This document shows, in pieces, positions 24,994-33,372 of a stretch of DNA of 54,007 nt. Every line of letters begins with the position of its first letter. Positions within the stretch are counted from its first letter, which is position 1. Source of the stretch: Mesorhizobium erdmanii USDA 3471 (GTDB lineage Bacteria > Pseudomonadota > Alphaproteobacteria > Rhizobiales > Rhizobiaceae); NCBI RefSeq assembly GCF_000472705.1, contig NZ_AXAE01000036.1, positions 1-54,007 on the forward strand, written 5' to 3'. The translations under genes were made by a program, and so were the position numbers. The notes below the pieces were generated by a model. That model saw only the letters and a list, made by a program, of their open reading frames with translations. It was not told the origin of the DNA and did not search any database.

Positions 24994-25880
24994 GATGCCA
25001 TCTTGGTCGCCAGCTTCACAGCTGCTGGACTAGTGTTCGAGACCGCAAAGAAAAGCGACGCAAGCGGCGCACCGTTTTTGTGATGAAGCCGCACCGGGTC
25101 AAGGACTGCACCTTTGAAAGCGGTTTCGAGGCGCCCTTTCACATAAGCCTCAATCGCGTTTACATCAGCTCGGCGCACAGCTTGCCCTTGCGTTTCGAAA
25201 ATGTCTTCGGGCGCAATTTCATGATTGTACCAACGAGAGCGCCAATCACTGGCACCTAGAACCCGATCCAGGCTTGCTTGCTTGCCAAGATCGAGTTTTG
25301 CCGGATCGTGCGGAGCGTTCCTATACAGGCCGGAAAGCGGGAAGAAATACCAGCAATCCAGTGCCTCGGTCTTGGCTATTGCTTCCACCGTCTGCCAAGA
25401 CACCTCCATGCCGTATGGATCTAGAAAGATAACACCACGTATTCCACGGCCGACAATTTCAGAACCTCGCCAAGGGGTATTCGTGCACAAACGCTGCACG
25501 AGTTTATTAGCGTCACCATTTCGCACGATGATTTTGCGATCTGGATACTCATCAACTAGTGTTTGAAGTTCCGAAAACCGGGACGTGTCTTGCTCAATGA
25601 GGACAATTGAATGCATTGGCGGATCGATCTCGATCGCGATCCGCGCCGATCCTGGTGTCGTTATTTCCTCCGGCTCTGCAAAATCTGGTCCGAACAGCGG
25701 CAAGCTGGGACGTACTTCCGTGCGAGTACCAGAACCTGCAAATGCATCAATGTAGATGCAAGCGAACTGCTGATTTTGAAGCGCAATCGAGAACGCCTGC
25801 AAATACTCTTGAAGGCATCTAAGTTTTCTCGACGTATCAGGTCCACCAAAGACATGTTTTGCCAATTTGAACATCCCCAC
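24948..25880 (-). CDS. tcmP: Three-Cys-motif partner protein TcmP, methyltransferase-like
   Basis: The 310-residue product has class I methyltransferase-type motifs: IDAFAGSGT (D45 to G51, SAM loop), an acidic strand end VLIEQD (E96), NGDANK (D123) and FLDPYGMEVSW (D154-P-Y-G157, the motif IV position). WYFFPLSGLYRN follows, as in other TcmP proteins. The name records its genomic pairing with DUF5131 three-Cys proteins. Substrate and role are unknown; modification of RNA, DNA or protein is possible. The last 15 codons overlap the convergent DUF5131 gene. Low GC content sets it apart from neighbours. Confidence 0.83.
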   Translation of the reverse strand: MGMFKLAKHVFGGPDTSRKLRCLQEYLQAFSIALQNQQFACIYIDAFAGSGTRTEVRPSLPLFGPDFAEPEEITTPGSARIAIEIDPPMHSIVLIEQDTSRFSELQTLVDEYPDRKIIVRNGDANKLVQRLCTNTPWRGSEIVGRGIRGVIFLDPYGMEVSWQTVEAIAKTEALDCWYFFPLSGLYRNAPHDPAKLDLGKQASLDRVLGASDWRSRWYNHEIAPEDIFETQGQAVRRADVNAIEAYVKGRLETAFKGAVLDPVRLHHKNGAPLASLFFAVSNTSPAAVKLATKMASHILNSGRSSHKRSR

Positions 25881-26186
25881 CCGAAAACATTATCCAATAC
25901 GGAAAGTAGACAGGTGTCTATATGCTTTAGAACACATGGGAGCAAATAACGTCAAATCTGCAAAATACCCTTTCACCTCTATCGCAAACTGTCCGGAAAA
26001 GTGTGTTGAAGCGTTAACGCGCTCGGCGCAGGCAGCCTTTTCCGCCTGCCTTGACCTTGTCACACCAGGGGTCTAATCGGCTGCAGCACGCGGTCGGAGC
26101 TCTCATCGAAAGTGCCCGCTCCGTGCAATCCGAAATACTGCGCCCGTCCTGAACACACCTTTGACCCCAGCAAGGGAGACCCGGCG
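25881..26186. other. Intergenic region, right edge of AT-rich insert
   Basis: No gene is visible. Composition changes from AT-rich (about 25881-26000, probably the tcmP promoter) to the usual GC-rich DNA after about 26010. GCAGGC/GCCTGC around 26030 could form a small hairpin. No integrase, tRNA end or clear direct repeat matching the left edge near 24119 was found. Confidence 0.5.
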
Positions 26187-27161
26187 ATGATCAAGGCTTT
26201 CGTCGTCGACAATGATCGCCTGCGTCTCACCGACGACCTTGTGGCCGATGGCGACAGGGTCGTCTGGGCCGACCTAGTCAATCCGACCAAGGAAGAAGAG
26301 GCCACCATCGAAAGCTGGCTCGGCGTCGCCATTCCGACCCGCGAGGAGATGGAGGAGATCGAGATTTCCAGCCGTCTCTATATCGAGGACGGCGCCTACT
26401 TCATGACCGCCACTTTGCCCGCGCAGACCGAGGTCGACGATCCCCTGATGTCGCCGGTCACCTTCGCGCTCGCCGGCAACAGGCTGATCACCATTCGCTA
26501 TCATGAACCCAAGGCCTTCAAGACCTTCCCGCTGCGCGCCGAGAAGGTGGCGACCGGCTGCACCAGCGGCGACACCATCCTGATCGGCCTTCTGGAAGCG
26601 ATCGTCGACCGTCTCGCCGACATCCTCGAGCGCGCCGGCCGCGACATCGAGGCGATTTCGCGCGACATCTTCGAGGCCCGTTCGACCAAGGTGTCGAAGC
26701 GCAACCGCGACTTCCAGGAATTGCTTAAAGCCATCGGCCGCAAGGAAGACATCACCTCTTCCGTGCGCGACAGCCTGATTTCGCTGCAGCGTCTGGCCGG
26801 TTTCCTCGCCCATGTCGCCACCCAGACCAAGATGAGCAAGGATGTCCGCGCCCGCATCAAGACCTTGTCGCGCGACGTGCTGTCGCTGGCCGACCACGCC
26901 ACTTTCCTGTCGCAGAAGATCTCCTTCCTGCTCGACGCCACGCTCGGCATGATTTCGATCGAGCAGAACGCCATCATCAAGATCTTCTCGGTCGCAGCCG
27001 TCATCTTCCTGCCACCGACGCTGGTCGCCTCCATCTACGGCATGAATTTCGACATCATCCCCGAACTGAAATGGCAGCTGGGCTATCCCTTCGCCATCGG
27101 GCTGATGATCCTGTCGGCGATCCTGCCCTTCTGGTACTTCCGCCGCCGCGGCTGGCTCTGA
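26187..27161 (+). CDS. corA: CorA-family magnesium/cobalt transporter
   Basis: The 324-residue product has a soluble alpha/beta N-terminal domain, a long helix bundle (ILERAGRDIEAISRDIFEA, LQRLAGFLAHVATQTKMSK) and two C-terminal membrane segments flanking the selectivity motif YGMNF (in LVASIYGMNFDIIPELKW). It ends RRRGWL, a short basic cytosolic tail. CorA is a pentameric channel for Mg2+ (also Co2+ and Ni2+). The ATG at 26187 was chosen: AAGGGAG lies upstream, and the frame before it reads like non-coding sequence. No Mg2+ riboswitch was recognised. Confidence 0.93.
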   Translation: MIKAFVVDNDRLRLTDDLVADGDRVVWADLVNPTKEEEATIESWLGVAIPTREEMEEIEISSRLYIEDGAYFMTATLPAQTEVDDPLMSPVTFALAGNRLITIRYHEPKAFKTFPLRAEKVATGCTSGDTILIGLLEAIVDRLADILERAGRDIEAISRDIFEARSTKVSKRNRDFQELLKAIGRKEDITSSVRDSLISLQRLAGFLAHVATQTKMSKDVRARIKTLSRDVLSLADHATFLSQKISFLLDATLGMISIEQNAIIKIFSVAAVIFLPPTLVASIYGMNFDIIPELKWQLGYPFAIGLMILSAILPFWYFRRRGWL

Positions 27162-27284
27162 CCGCCGCCGCCGATGCCGGCTGCTCGCGCTGGCTCACCA
27201 GAAAGGACTTGACCAAATCGCGCGCTGCCTGCATCGGGGTTCGCCGATCCATGCGGATCGCGCGTTCCGCAGGGATGCCAGACC

Positions 27285-27755
27285 ATGACCGCAAAGACAT
27301 GGGCCTATGAGGATTTCGTCGAGGGTGCCTCGTTCGACCTCGGCACGAAACAGGTGAGCGCGGCCGAGATCATCGAATTCGCCAGCGAATTCGATGCCCA
27401 GCCGATGCATCTCGACGAGGAGGCCGGCAAGGCCAGCATCCTGGGCGGCTTGTCGGCTTCGGGCTGGCACACCTGCGCCATGTTCATGCGCATGCTGTGC
27501 GATGCCTTCCTGCTGGACTCCACCTGCCAGGGCGCGCCCGGCGTCGATCAGGTCAAGTGGAAGAAACCGGTTCTGGCCGGCGATACGCTGAAGGGCAGCC
27601 TGGTCGTCCTGGCCAAGCGCCTGTCCCGCTCGAAGCCGCAACTCGGCTTCGTCACCATGCGCAGCGAACTGGTCAACCAGCGTGGCGAAAGCGTCTTCGA
27701 GCTCGAGAACTCCGTCATGTTCCTGACGCGCGATGCGGCGGGGAATGCCGCATGA
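27285..27755 (+). CDS. MaoC-like hot-dog dehydratase (first of pair)
   Basis: The 156-residue product is a single hot-dog domain of the MaoC/R-hydratase group. The catalytic Asp and His are kept in EFDAQPMHLDEEAG (D37, H42), though the usual Asn of the hydratase motif D-x-N-P-x-H is Gln here. The helix ILGGLSASGWHTCAMFMRM and the strand VDQVKWKKPVLAGDTL follow. These enzymes hydrate enoyl-CoA or enoyl-ACP. It overlaps a paralogous MaoC gene by 4 bases, so the two may form a heteromer. The substrate is unknown. Confidence 0.9.
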   Translation: MTAKTWAYEDFVEGASFDLGTKQVSAAEIIEFASEFDAQPMHLDEEAGKASILGGLSASGWHTCAMFMRMLCDAFLLDSTCQGAPGVDQVKWKKPVLAGDTLKGSLVVLAKRLSRSKPQLGFVTMRSELVNQRGESVFELENSVMFLTRDAAGNAA

Positions 27756-28222
27756 CCCTGGATGAATTCTTCCGTATCGGCACGACCGTAACGCTGGGCT
27801 CGCACACATTCGAACCCGAGGCGATCAAGGCATTCGCCCGCAAATACGACCCGCAGATCTTCCATATCGATGAGGCGGCGGCGCAGAAGAGCGTGCTGGG
27901 CGGGCTCTGCGCCTCCGGCTGGCACACCGCCGCCACCTGGATGAAACTCAACCTCGAAAACCGCCTGGATGCCGAGGACGCCAACTGGAACGGCCCCGGC
28001 CCGATGCCCGAGTTCGGCCCCTCGCCCGGTTTCAAGAACCTGAAATGGCTGAAGCCGGTCTATGCCGGCGAGACGGTGACCTTCACACGCATGGCGGTTT
28101 CCCACCGACCGATCTCGTCACGCCCCGGCTGGCGGCTGCTGGCGCTGCTCTGCGCCGCTTCCGATTCGACCGGCGACAAGGTGCTTGAATTCGAAAGCGC
28201 CGTGCTGGTGAAGGTTGAGTAG
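27752..28222 (+). CDS. MaoC-like hot-dog dehydratase (second of pair)
   Basis: The 156-residue product starts MTLDEFFRIG and is a paralogue of the gene before it, of identical length. The active-site region reads KYDPQIFHIDEAAAQ (D33, H38) with the same Asp-x4-His spacing. It also has VLGGLCASGWHTAATWMK and LKWLKPVYAGETVTF. A longer in-frame reading upstream overlaps the first MaoC gene and is not credible. The ATGA overlap implies coupled translation. The next gene, apt, is convergent. Confidence 0.9.
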   Translation: MTLDEFFRIGTTVTLGSHTFEPEAIKAFARKYDPQIFHIDEAAAQKSVLGGLCASGWHTAATWMKLNLENRLDAEDANWNGPGPMPEFGPSPGFKNLKWLKPVYAGETVTFTRMAVSHRPISSRPGWRLLALLCAASDSTGDKVLEFESAVLVKVE

Positions 28223-28228
28223 GTTGTT

Positions 28229-28290
28229 CCTTCGCCCCGTTTACGGGGAGAAGGTGCCTGAAGGGCGGATGAGGGGGCGGCACCGGCGGT
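28229..28290. repeat. Dispersed hairpin repeat (type 2), copy A
   Basis: CCTTCGCCCC (28229-28238) pairs with GGGGAGAAGG (28245-28254), one mismatch, followed by the shared tail TGCCTGAAGGGCGGATGAGGGG. The same block occurs at 40241 and 53622. It begins 6 bases after the maoC pair stop. Confidence 0.8.
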
Positions 28291-28347
28291 GGTGTTCTCG
28301 CGTTGCCTCCCGGCCCTTCGCTGTCGCTCCGGGCGTTCGAGCCCTTC

Positions 28348-28367
28348 GAAAGGTCACTGGACCTTTC
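28348..28367. terminator. Hairpin between convergent maoC and apt
   Basis: GAAAGGTC (28348-28355) pairs perfectly with GACCTTTC (28360-28367) around an ACTG tetraloop. It is placed between two convergent genes, so it may end transcription from both sides, although the following T-run is poor. Confidence 0.5.
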
Positions 28368-28390
28368 AATTTGCCTTCGGCAACCCGCCT

Positions 28391-28936
28391 TCAATGCCCC
28401 TCGAACCCGATCAGCGTCCGCACCGGAACACCAAGCGCCTCGAGTTTCTTGCGCCCACCGAGATCAGGCAGGTCGATGACGAAGCACGCCGCCAGGATAT
28501 CGGCGCCGATCTGGCGCAGGAGCCTGACCGCCGCTTCCGCCGTGCCGCCGGTGGCGATCAGGTCGTCGACCAGAATCACCTTCTCGCCAGGCGCAACGCC
28601 GTCCTTGTGCATTTCCATCTCGTCCAGCCCGTATTCCAGGCTGTAGGCGACGCGCACCGTCTCGTAGGGCAGCTTGCCCTTCTTGCGGATCGGCACGAAG
28701 CCGGCCGAGAGCTGGTGGGCGACGGCGCCTCCGAGGATGAAGCCGCGCGCCTCGATGCCGGCGATCTTGTCGACCTTCTGGCCGGCATAGGGATGCACCA
28801 GCTCGTCGATGGCGCGGCGGAAGGCGCGCGCATTGCCGAGCAGCGTGGTGATGTCGCGAAACAGGATGCCGGGCTTGGGATAGTCCGGAATGGTACGGAT
28901 CGCGGCGAGCAGCGTGTCTTCGAGCGAAGGTTTCAT
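28391..28936 (-). CDS. apt: Adenine phosphoribosyltransferase
   Basis: Apt salvages adenine with PRPP to give AMP. The 181-residue product has IRTIPDYPKPGILFRDITTLL at the N-terminus in the usual form, GIEARGFILGGAVA, the hood loop RKKGKLPYET, and the PRPP-binding motif VILVDDLIATGGTAEAA. The ATG at 28936 gives MKPSLEDTLL and a normal length; in-frame codons upstream only extend into non-conserved sequence. PRPP is supplied by prs, elsewhere in the window. Confidence 0.96.
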   Translation of the reverse strand: MKPSLEDTLLAAIRTIPDYPKPGILFRDITTLLGNARAFRRAIDELVHPYAGQKVDKIAGIEARGFILGGAVAHQLSAGFVPIRKKGKLPYETVRVAYSLEYGLDEMEMHKDGVAPGEKVILVDDLIATGGTAEAAVRLLRQIGADILAACFVIDLPDLGGRKKLEALGVPVRTLIGFEGH

Positions 28937-29013
28937 GAGGCGGCTCTCCGGATGATCCAGCAGGTGTGAAACGGCGCGGGAGATCAATCGTAACCCGACG
29001 CGACCGGCAACGG

Positions 29014-29466
29014 CTAGCGCGATGTGGCGGCCGAGACAAGCCTGTCCGGCAAAGGATTGATCGCACTTGCCTTGTCCCATGCCTGGGCGGCGATCCGCCA
29101 TTGCCCGTCGCTTTTTACGAGAAGCAACATTTCGACCGAATGGCTGGTCTCGGTCCCATTCTCGGTCATCTCGGCCCCGACGGCCGCGATCGCGATGTTG
29201 CCGAAGACCGTGATGTGGACGCCGAGCACGGTCTCATCGAGCGCCTTGAGCGACGTATCCGAAAGCTTGCGCATCCGATCGACGAAATCGGCGACTGCCA
29301 TCGGCTTTGCCGGGCGGGCGGCGGGAAAGAGGCTGGCGCCCGCCAGGAAATCGCCGGTGAACTCATCCCAGCCGGGAGCGTGCTCCTCGCTCCAGCTCAG
29401 GCTTGCGAACTGGCGGGCGATGACGGCTCTTATCAAGTCCTCGTCCGTACCCAATCCGTTCGCCAT
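29014..29466 (-). CDS. NTF2-like (SnoaL/DUF4440-type) hypothetical protein
   Basis: About 150 residues from the ATG at 29466, which has an AGGGG-type ribosome site 6-7 bases before it. The layout suggests an NTF2-like cone fold: an N-terminal helix (DEDLIRAVIARQFASLSW), DFVDRMRKLSDTSLKALDE, strands VLGVHITVFGNIAIAAVGAEM and HSVEMLLLVKSDGQWRIAAQAWDKA, the last being typical for SnoaL/DUF4440 proteins. No catalytic residues can be assigned. It stands alone between apt and a divergent small exported protein. Confidence 0.65.
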   Translation of the reverse strand: MANGLGTDEDLIRAVIARQFASLSWSEEHAPGWDEFTGDFLAGASLFPAARPAKPMAVADFVDRMRKLSDTSLKALDETVLGVHITVFGNIAIAAVGAEMTENGTETSHSVEMLLLVKSDGQWRIAAQAWDKASAINPLPDRLVSAATSR

Positions 29467-29676
29467 GATCCGCCCCTTTCGTCCGGCTGCCTGCACCGGA
29501 TATTAGCGCTCGGCACTTGTCCGATCGAGCTGCAGCCCATCAGCTTCATAACTCGTCCGATCTCGATCCGCATCTGCTTGATCGCCGCGCCATTCCAAAG
29601 GACTGGGTTGCCGAGCTCGCGCATATGGGTGAAAAGGGGCCTGAAGCGCCCCTTCCCGTCGAACCATGGTCGCTAC

Positions 29677-30174
29677 ATGACCCATCTTCTGCGACGAATG
29701 CTGAGTGTCATCATGGCAATCTTGCTTCTGAGCTGGGCGCCGGCAGGCGTCTCCGCTGCCGAGCAGGCCAGTTGGACGGTCGTGCTGCGCCCAACAGATT
29801 TCGTGGTCGGCGACGCGCTTGGACAATTGCAGACGCATCGACAATGGATCACTGGATTCGACGAACGGTCCGGCGTGTTCGAGATCGCTCTGCGCAGGAA
29901 GGCAATCGCGATTTCGGCGCCACACTGTCGGATGGACTATCTGATTTTGACGATCCCCGTTTATTACCCTGAAAATCCGAAGCAGGCATCGGTCCGCGAG
30001 CGTCGCGTGGTCTATGATGCCCTCGTCGCATTAAAGGCGAAGGGAAAAGGCAGCGCAACTGTTGCCGTTGAAGCGCCTGGACCTCTTGCTCGCCCGGGAA
30101 AACGAGGCATCGAGCTTCTTGCCTGCAACCTGTACTTTGCCTTTCCAATATCGGTGCAAGTGTCGACGCAATGA
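29677..30174 (+). CDS. Small exported protein of unknown function
   Basis: The 165-residue product has a clear signal peptide (MLSVIMAILLLSWAPAGVSA, cleavage before AEQASW) and a mature part with WTVVLRPTDFVVGDALG, RVVYDALVALKAKGKGS and LLACNLYFAFPISVQ. Two cysteines in the mature chain (CRMDY and ACNLYF) could pair in the periplasm. No family is recognised. The upstream frame is open far back but has no coding character before the ATG at 29677. A strong palindromic terminator follows. Confidence 0.6.
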   Translation: MTHLLRRMLSVIMAILLLSWAPAGVSAAEQASWTVVLRPTDFVVGDALGQLQTHRQWITGFDERSGVFEIALRRKAIAISAPHCRMDYLILTIPVYYPENPKQASVRERRVVYDALVALKAKGKGSATVAVEAPGPLARPGKRGIELLACNLYFAFPISVQVSTQ

Positions 30175-30218
30175 GCTGTTGCCGGCTTCAGCTCCATTGG
30201 GCACCGCCTCCGGAAAAG

Positions 30219-30246
30219 CGAAAGGGCGCCTCGAGGCGCCCTTTCG
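30219..30246. terminator. 28-bp perfect palindrome, terminator of the petABC operon
   Basis: CGAAAGGGCGCCTC (30219-30232) is followed directly by its exact complement GAGGCGCCCTTTCG (30233-30246). It lies 24 bases past the petC stop and 44 past the convergent exported-protein stop. On the minus strand CTTTT follows it, so it is best read as the petC terminator, probably also acting on the plus strand. Confidence 0.85.
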
Positions 30247-30270
30247 TAATCCTGTTCCGCCTTGGCGCGT

Positions 30271-31152
30271 TTAGTGGGCCACGCCTTCCCACACCTTGCG
30301 CTTGACGAGGTAGACCAGCGCACCGAACACCAGCAGGAAGAACAGCACGTTGATGCCGGTATGCTTGCGGGCTTCCATGTGCGGCTCGGCCGCCCACATC
30401 AGGAAGGCAGCGACGTCGCGGGAATACTGGTCGACCGTCTGCGGCGAGCCGTCATCATAGGTCACCTGGCCGTCGGAGAGCGGCTTGGGCATTTTCAGCG
30501 ACACGCCCGACATGAAGTACGGGTTGTAATGCGTGCCCTCGGGGATGACCATGCCGGCAGGCGGCGTCTGGTCGTAGCCGGTCAGCAGCGAATGGATATA
30601 GTCGGGGCCGCCCGCGTCATACTGGGTGAAGATGTCGAAGACGAACTGCGGAAAGCCGCGCTCGACGCCGCGCGCCTTGGCCAGCAGCGACATATCAGGC
30701 GGAGCGGCGCCGCCATTGGCGGCAGCGGCGGCGGCCTCGTTGGCGAACGGCGCCGGAAAATAGTCCGACGGCTTACCGGGGCGGTCGAACATGTCGCCGG
30801 CATCGTTGGGGCCGTCATGGATGGTGTAGGTGGCCGCCAGCGACTTGATCTGTGCGTCCGAATAGCCGAGGCCCGTTGGACCCTCCAGCGTGCGGAACGC
30901 CACCAGGTTCATCGAATGGCAGGCCGAGCAGACCTCCTTGTAGACCTTCAGGCCGCGCTGCAGCTGGCCCTTGTCATAGGTGCCGATCGGACCCGTGAAG
31001 CTCCAGCTCATCTCCTTCGGCTCATTGATCGGGAAATGCGTCGGCGCCGCCGCATTGTGCGCCTCTTCGGCCGCGAAGGCGGCAGTGCCGGCGGCCCCAA
31101 TGCCACCAGCAATAAGGCCGATCAGCGCCAGCGAGGTGAGAATCTTTTTCAT
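30271..31152 (-). CDS. petC: Cytochrome c1 of the bc1 complex
   Basis: The 293-residue product is the membrane-anchored haem subunit passing electrons from the Rieske protein to cytochrome c. It has a signal peptide (ILTSLALIGLIAGGIGAAGTAAFA), the haem motif C75-S-A-C78-H79, GYSDAQIKSLAATY, the axial Met region PYFMSGVSLKMPKPLSDG, and a C-terminal anchor (GINVLFFLLVFGALVYLV). In alphaproteobacteria such as Bradyrhizobium, fbcH encodes fused cytochrome b/c1; here they are separate genes. Last gene of petABC. Confidence 0.96.
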   Translation of the reverse strand: MKKILTSLALIGLIAGGIGAAGTAAFAAEEAHNAAAPTHFPINEPKEMSWSFTGPIGTYDKGQLQRGLKVYKEVCSACHSMNLVAFRTLEGPTGLGYSDAQIKSLAATYTIHDGPNDAGDMFDRPGKPSDYFPAPFANEAAAAAANGGAAPPDMSLLAKARGVERGFPQFVFDIFTQYDAGGPDYIHSLLTGYDQTPPAGMVIPEGTHYNPYFMSGVSLKMPKPLSDGQVTYDDGSPQTVDQYSRDVAAFLMWAAEPHMEARKHTGINVLFFLLVFGALVYLVKRKVWEGVAH

Positions 31153-31179
31153 GCCAAATCCCCTTAGATTCTCTACCGC

Positions 31180-32481
31180 TCAGCCCTTGGTCTCAGGTGC
31201 TGCCGTGGCGCCCGCCGGATGCCCGCTGCCACCCTTGTTCTTTTCGAGCACCGCCTCGGTGATCGAGTTCGGCAGCCTTCGCGGCGTCTCGATCAGGCCG
31301 AGCACCGGCAGCGCGATCAGGAAGAAGGCGAAATAGAACAGCGTCGCCATCTGCGCCATGAACACATAGCTGCCTTCCGCCGGCTGCGAGCCGAGCCAGC
31401 CGAGCAGGATCGCGTCGGCAACGAACAGCCAGAAGAACAGCTTGTACCAGGGCCGGTAGACCGCCGAGCGCACCTTGGAGGTGTCGAGCCACGGCACCAG
31501 GAACAACATGACGATGGCGCCGAACATGCACAGCACGCCGCCGAGCTTGGAGTTGATCGGCCCGATGTTGAAGGTGATGGCGCGCAGGATCGCGTAGAAC
31601 GGCAGGAAGTACCATTCCGGCACGATATGGGCCGGCGTCTTCAGCGGGTTGGCGACGATGTAGTTGTCGGCATGGCCGAGATAGTTCGGCAGGAAGAAGA
31701 TGAAATAGGCGAAGATGAACAGGAACACGATCATGCCGAACGCGTCCTTGATGGTCGCGTACGGAGTGAAGGCGACGGTATCGGTCTTCGACTTGACCTC
31801 GATGCCGGTCGGGTTCGACTGACCGACGACATGCAGCGCCCAGACGTGCAGCACGACGACGCCGGCAATCATGAACGGCAAGAGATAGTGCAGCGCGAAG
31901 AAGCGGTTCAGGGTCGGGTTGTCGACCGCGAAGCCGCCGAGTAGCAGCTGCTGAATCCAATCGCCGACCAGCGGGATGGCGCTGAAGAAGCCGGTGATGA
32001 CAGTGGCGCCCCAGAAGCTCATCTGCCCCCAAGGCAGCACGTAGCCCATGAAGCCGGTCGCCATCATCAAGAGGTAGATGATGCAGCCTAGGATCCAGAG
32101 CAGCTCGCGCGGCGCCTTGTAGGAGCCGTAGTAGAGGCCACGGAAGATGTGGAGATAGACGGCGATGAAGAAGAACGAGGCGCCGTTGGCATGCATGTAG
32201 CGCAACAGCCAGCCGGAATTGACGTCGCGCATGATCTTCTCGACCGAATTAAAGGCGAGAGTGCTGTCTGACGTATAATGCATCGCCAGCACGATGCCGG
32301 TCACGATCTGCGAGACCAGCATGATCGACAGGATGCCGCCGAAGGTCCACATGTAGTTGAGGTTGCGCGGCACCGGATAGGAGACGAAGCTGTCATAGAC
32401 CAGCCGCGGCAGCGGCATGCGGGCGTCGAACCAACGTTCGATACCGGTCTTGGGCGTGTAGGTCGAGTGTCCCTCGCTCAT
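31180..32481 (-). CDS. petB: Cytochrome b of the bc1 complex
   Basis: The 433-residue product carries the two b haems and both quinone sites. Visible are NYMWTFGGILSIMLVSQIVTGI, RYMHANGASFFFIAVYLHIFRG with haem-ligand histidines, ATGFMGYVLPWGQMSFWGATV, HYLLPFMIAGVVVLHVWALH and the Qo-site PEWYFLPFYAILRA. The C-terminal end after the last membrane helix is a short Lys/Gly-rich tail. The ATG at 32481 gives MSEGHSTYTP; the open frame before it belongs to the petA region and is non-coding. It lies 17 bases after petA. Confidence 0.97.
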   Translation of the reverse strand: MSEGHSTYTPKTGIERWFDARMPLPRLVYDSFVSYPVPRNLNYMWTFGGILSIMLVSQIVTGIVLAMHYTSDSTLAFNSVEKIMRDVNSGWLLRYMHANGASFFFIAVYLHIFRGLYYGSYKAPRELLWILGCIIYLLMMATGFMGYVLPWGQMSFWGATVITGFFSAIPLVGDWIQQLLLGGFAVDNPTLNRFFALHYLLPFMIAGVVVLHVWALHVVGQSNPTGIEVKSKTDTVAFTPYATIKDAFGMIVFLFIFAYFIFFLPNYLGHADNYIVANPLKTPAHIVPEWYFLPFYAILRAITFNIGPINSKLGGVLCMFGAIVMLFLVPWLDTSKVRSAVYRPWYKLFFWLFVADAILLGWLGSQPAEGSYVFMAQMATLFYFAFFLIALPVLGLIETPRRLPNSITEAVLEKNKGGSGHPAGATAAPETKG

Positions 32482-32498
32482 CGAAATATCCCCCTGCC

Positions 32499-33059
32499 TC
32501 AACCGATAAGGATCTTGGTATCGGAAACGAATTTGAATACCGGCACAGCCATGTTCTCGGGTGCCGGGCCTTTGCGGATGCGGCCGGCGGTGTCGTATTG
32601 CGAACCATGGCACGGGCAGAACCAGCCGCCGAAATCGCCTTCCTGGCCAAGCGGGATGCAGCCCAGATGCGTGCAGACCTGAACCATCACCATCCAGGCT
32701 TCCTTGCCCGGCGTGGTGCGGTTGGCGTCGGTCGCCGGAGCGTCGGACGGCAGGTTGGCGTTGCGGGCGATCGGATCCTTGAGATCGGCTAGGTTGACGG
32801 CCTCGCCGTCCTTCATTTCCTTTTCGGTGCGGTTGCGCACCACGACCGGCTTGCCGCGCCACTTGACGATCAGCGACATGCCAGGCGTCAGCGAAGCGAC
32901 ATCGACTTCGACCGAAGCGAGCGCCAGCGTCGAGGCGTCAGGGCGCATCTGGTCGATGAACGGCCAGGCGACGGCGCCGGCGCCGACCACGGCGGCCATG
33001 CCCGTGGCCACATAAAGAAAATCTCGACGATTGGGATCGTGGATGTCGGTTGCGCTCAC
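32499..33059 (-). CDS. petA: Rieske iron-sulfur subunit of the bc1 complex
   Basis: The 186-residue product has a twin-arginine-type N-terminus (RRDFLYVATGMAAVVGAGAV) that also serves as membrane anchor, and a C-terminal Rieske fold. The cluster ligands are C129 and H131 in CTHLGC and C148 and H151 in CPCHGS; C134 and C150 form the usual disulfide. The start is a GTG at 33059 (MSATDIHDPN), since no ATG fits the conserved N-terminus. First gene of the petABC operon, which links ubiquinol to cytochrome c in respiration. Confidence 0.96.
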   Translation of the reverse strand: MSATDIHDPNRRDFLYVATGMAAVVGAGAVAWPFIDQMRPDASTLALASVEVDVASLTPGMSLIVKWRGKPVVVRNRTEKEMKDGEAVNLADLKDPIARNANLPSDAPATDANRTTPGKEAWMVMVQVCTHLGCIPLGQEGDFGGWFCPCHGSQYDTAGRIRKGPAPENMAVPVFKFVSDTKILIG

Positions 33060-33372
33060 GGGTGCCTGATCCTTTCGCCTCTTCCGCGCCGGTGGCCGAG
33101 CCTTGTTCCCCGCTCAATTACGCCAACCCGACAGCGCATGGCGAACAGGCTAGCGAATTCCTCCGGCATTTGGACTTCGGTTTATGCGTGAAGCCCGTTT
33201 TTGTCCAGACGGGTCAAGGCACAAGGGCAGATTGTCGCGGGGACAAAATCCCCTATTGCCCGGCGGGACGGCGAATGGCCGCAAAAGGCGGCTAACAACC
33301 GGGAAATATCAGCAAATTAGAGCCCCCAGCTTGCCTCGACACAGGGCGCCGCCGTGATCTATCTTCCCAGGC
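33060..33372. other. Intergenic region between divergent petA and cupin genes
   Basis: 313 bases with no convincing gene. It must hold the promoters of petABC (minus) and the cupin gene (plus). No clear operator, hairpin or repeat could be recognised by eye. Confidence 0.5.

Noticed and set aside
24119..26186. Prophage or integrative element around the three-Cys/TcmP pair
   Set aside because: No integrase, structural phage gene, tRNA attachment site or clear flanking direct repeats were found, so only horizontal transfer in general is suggested.
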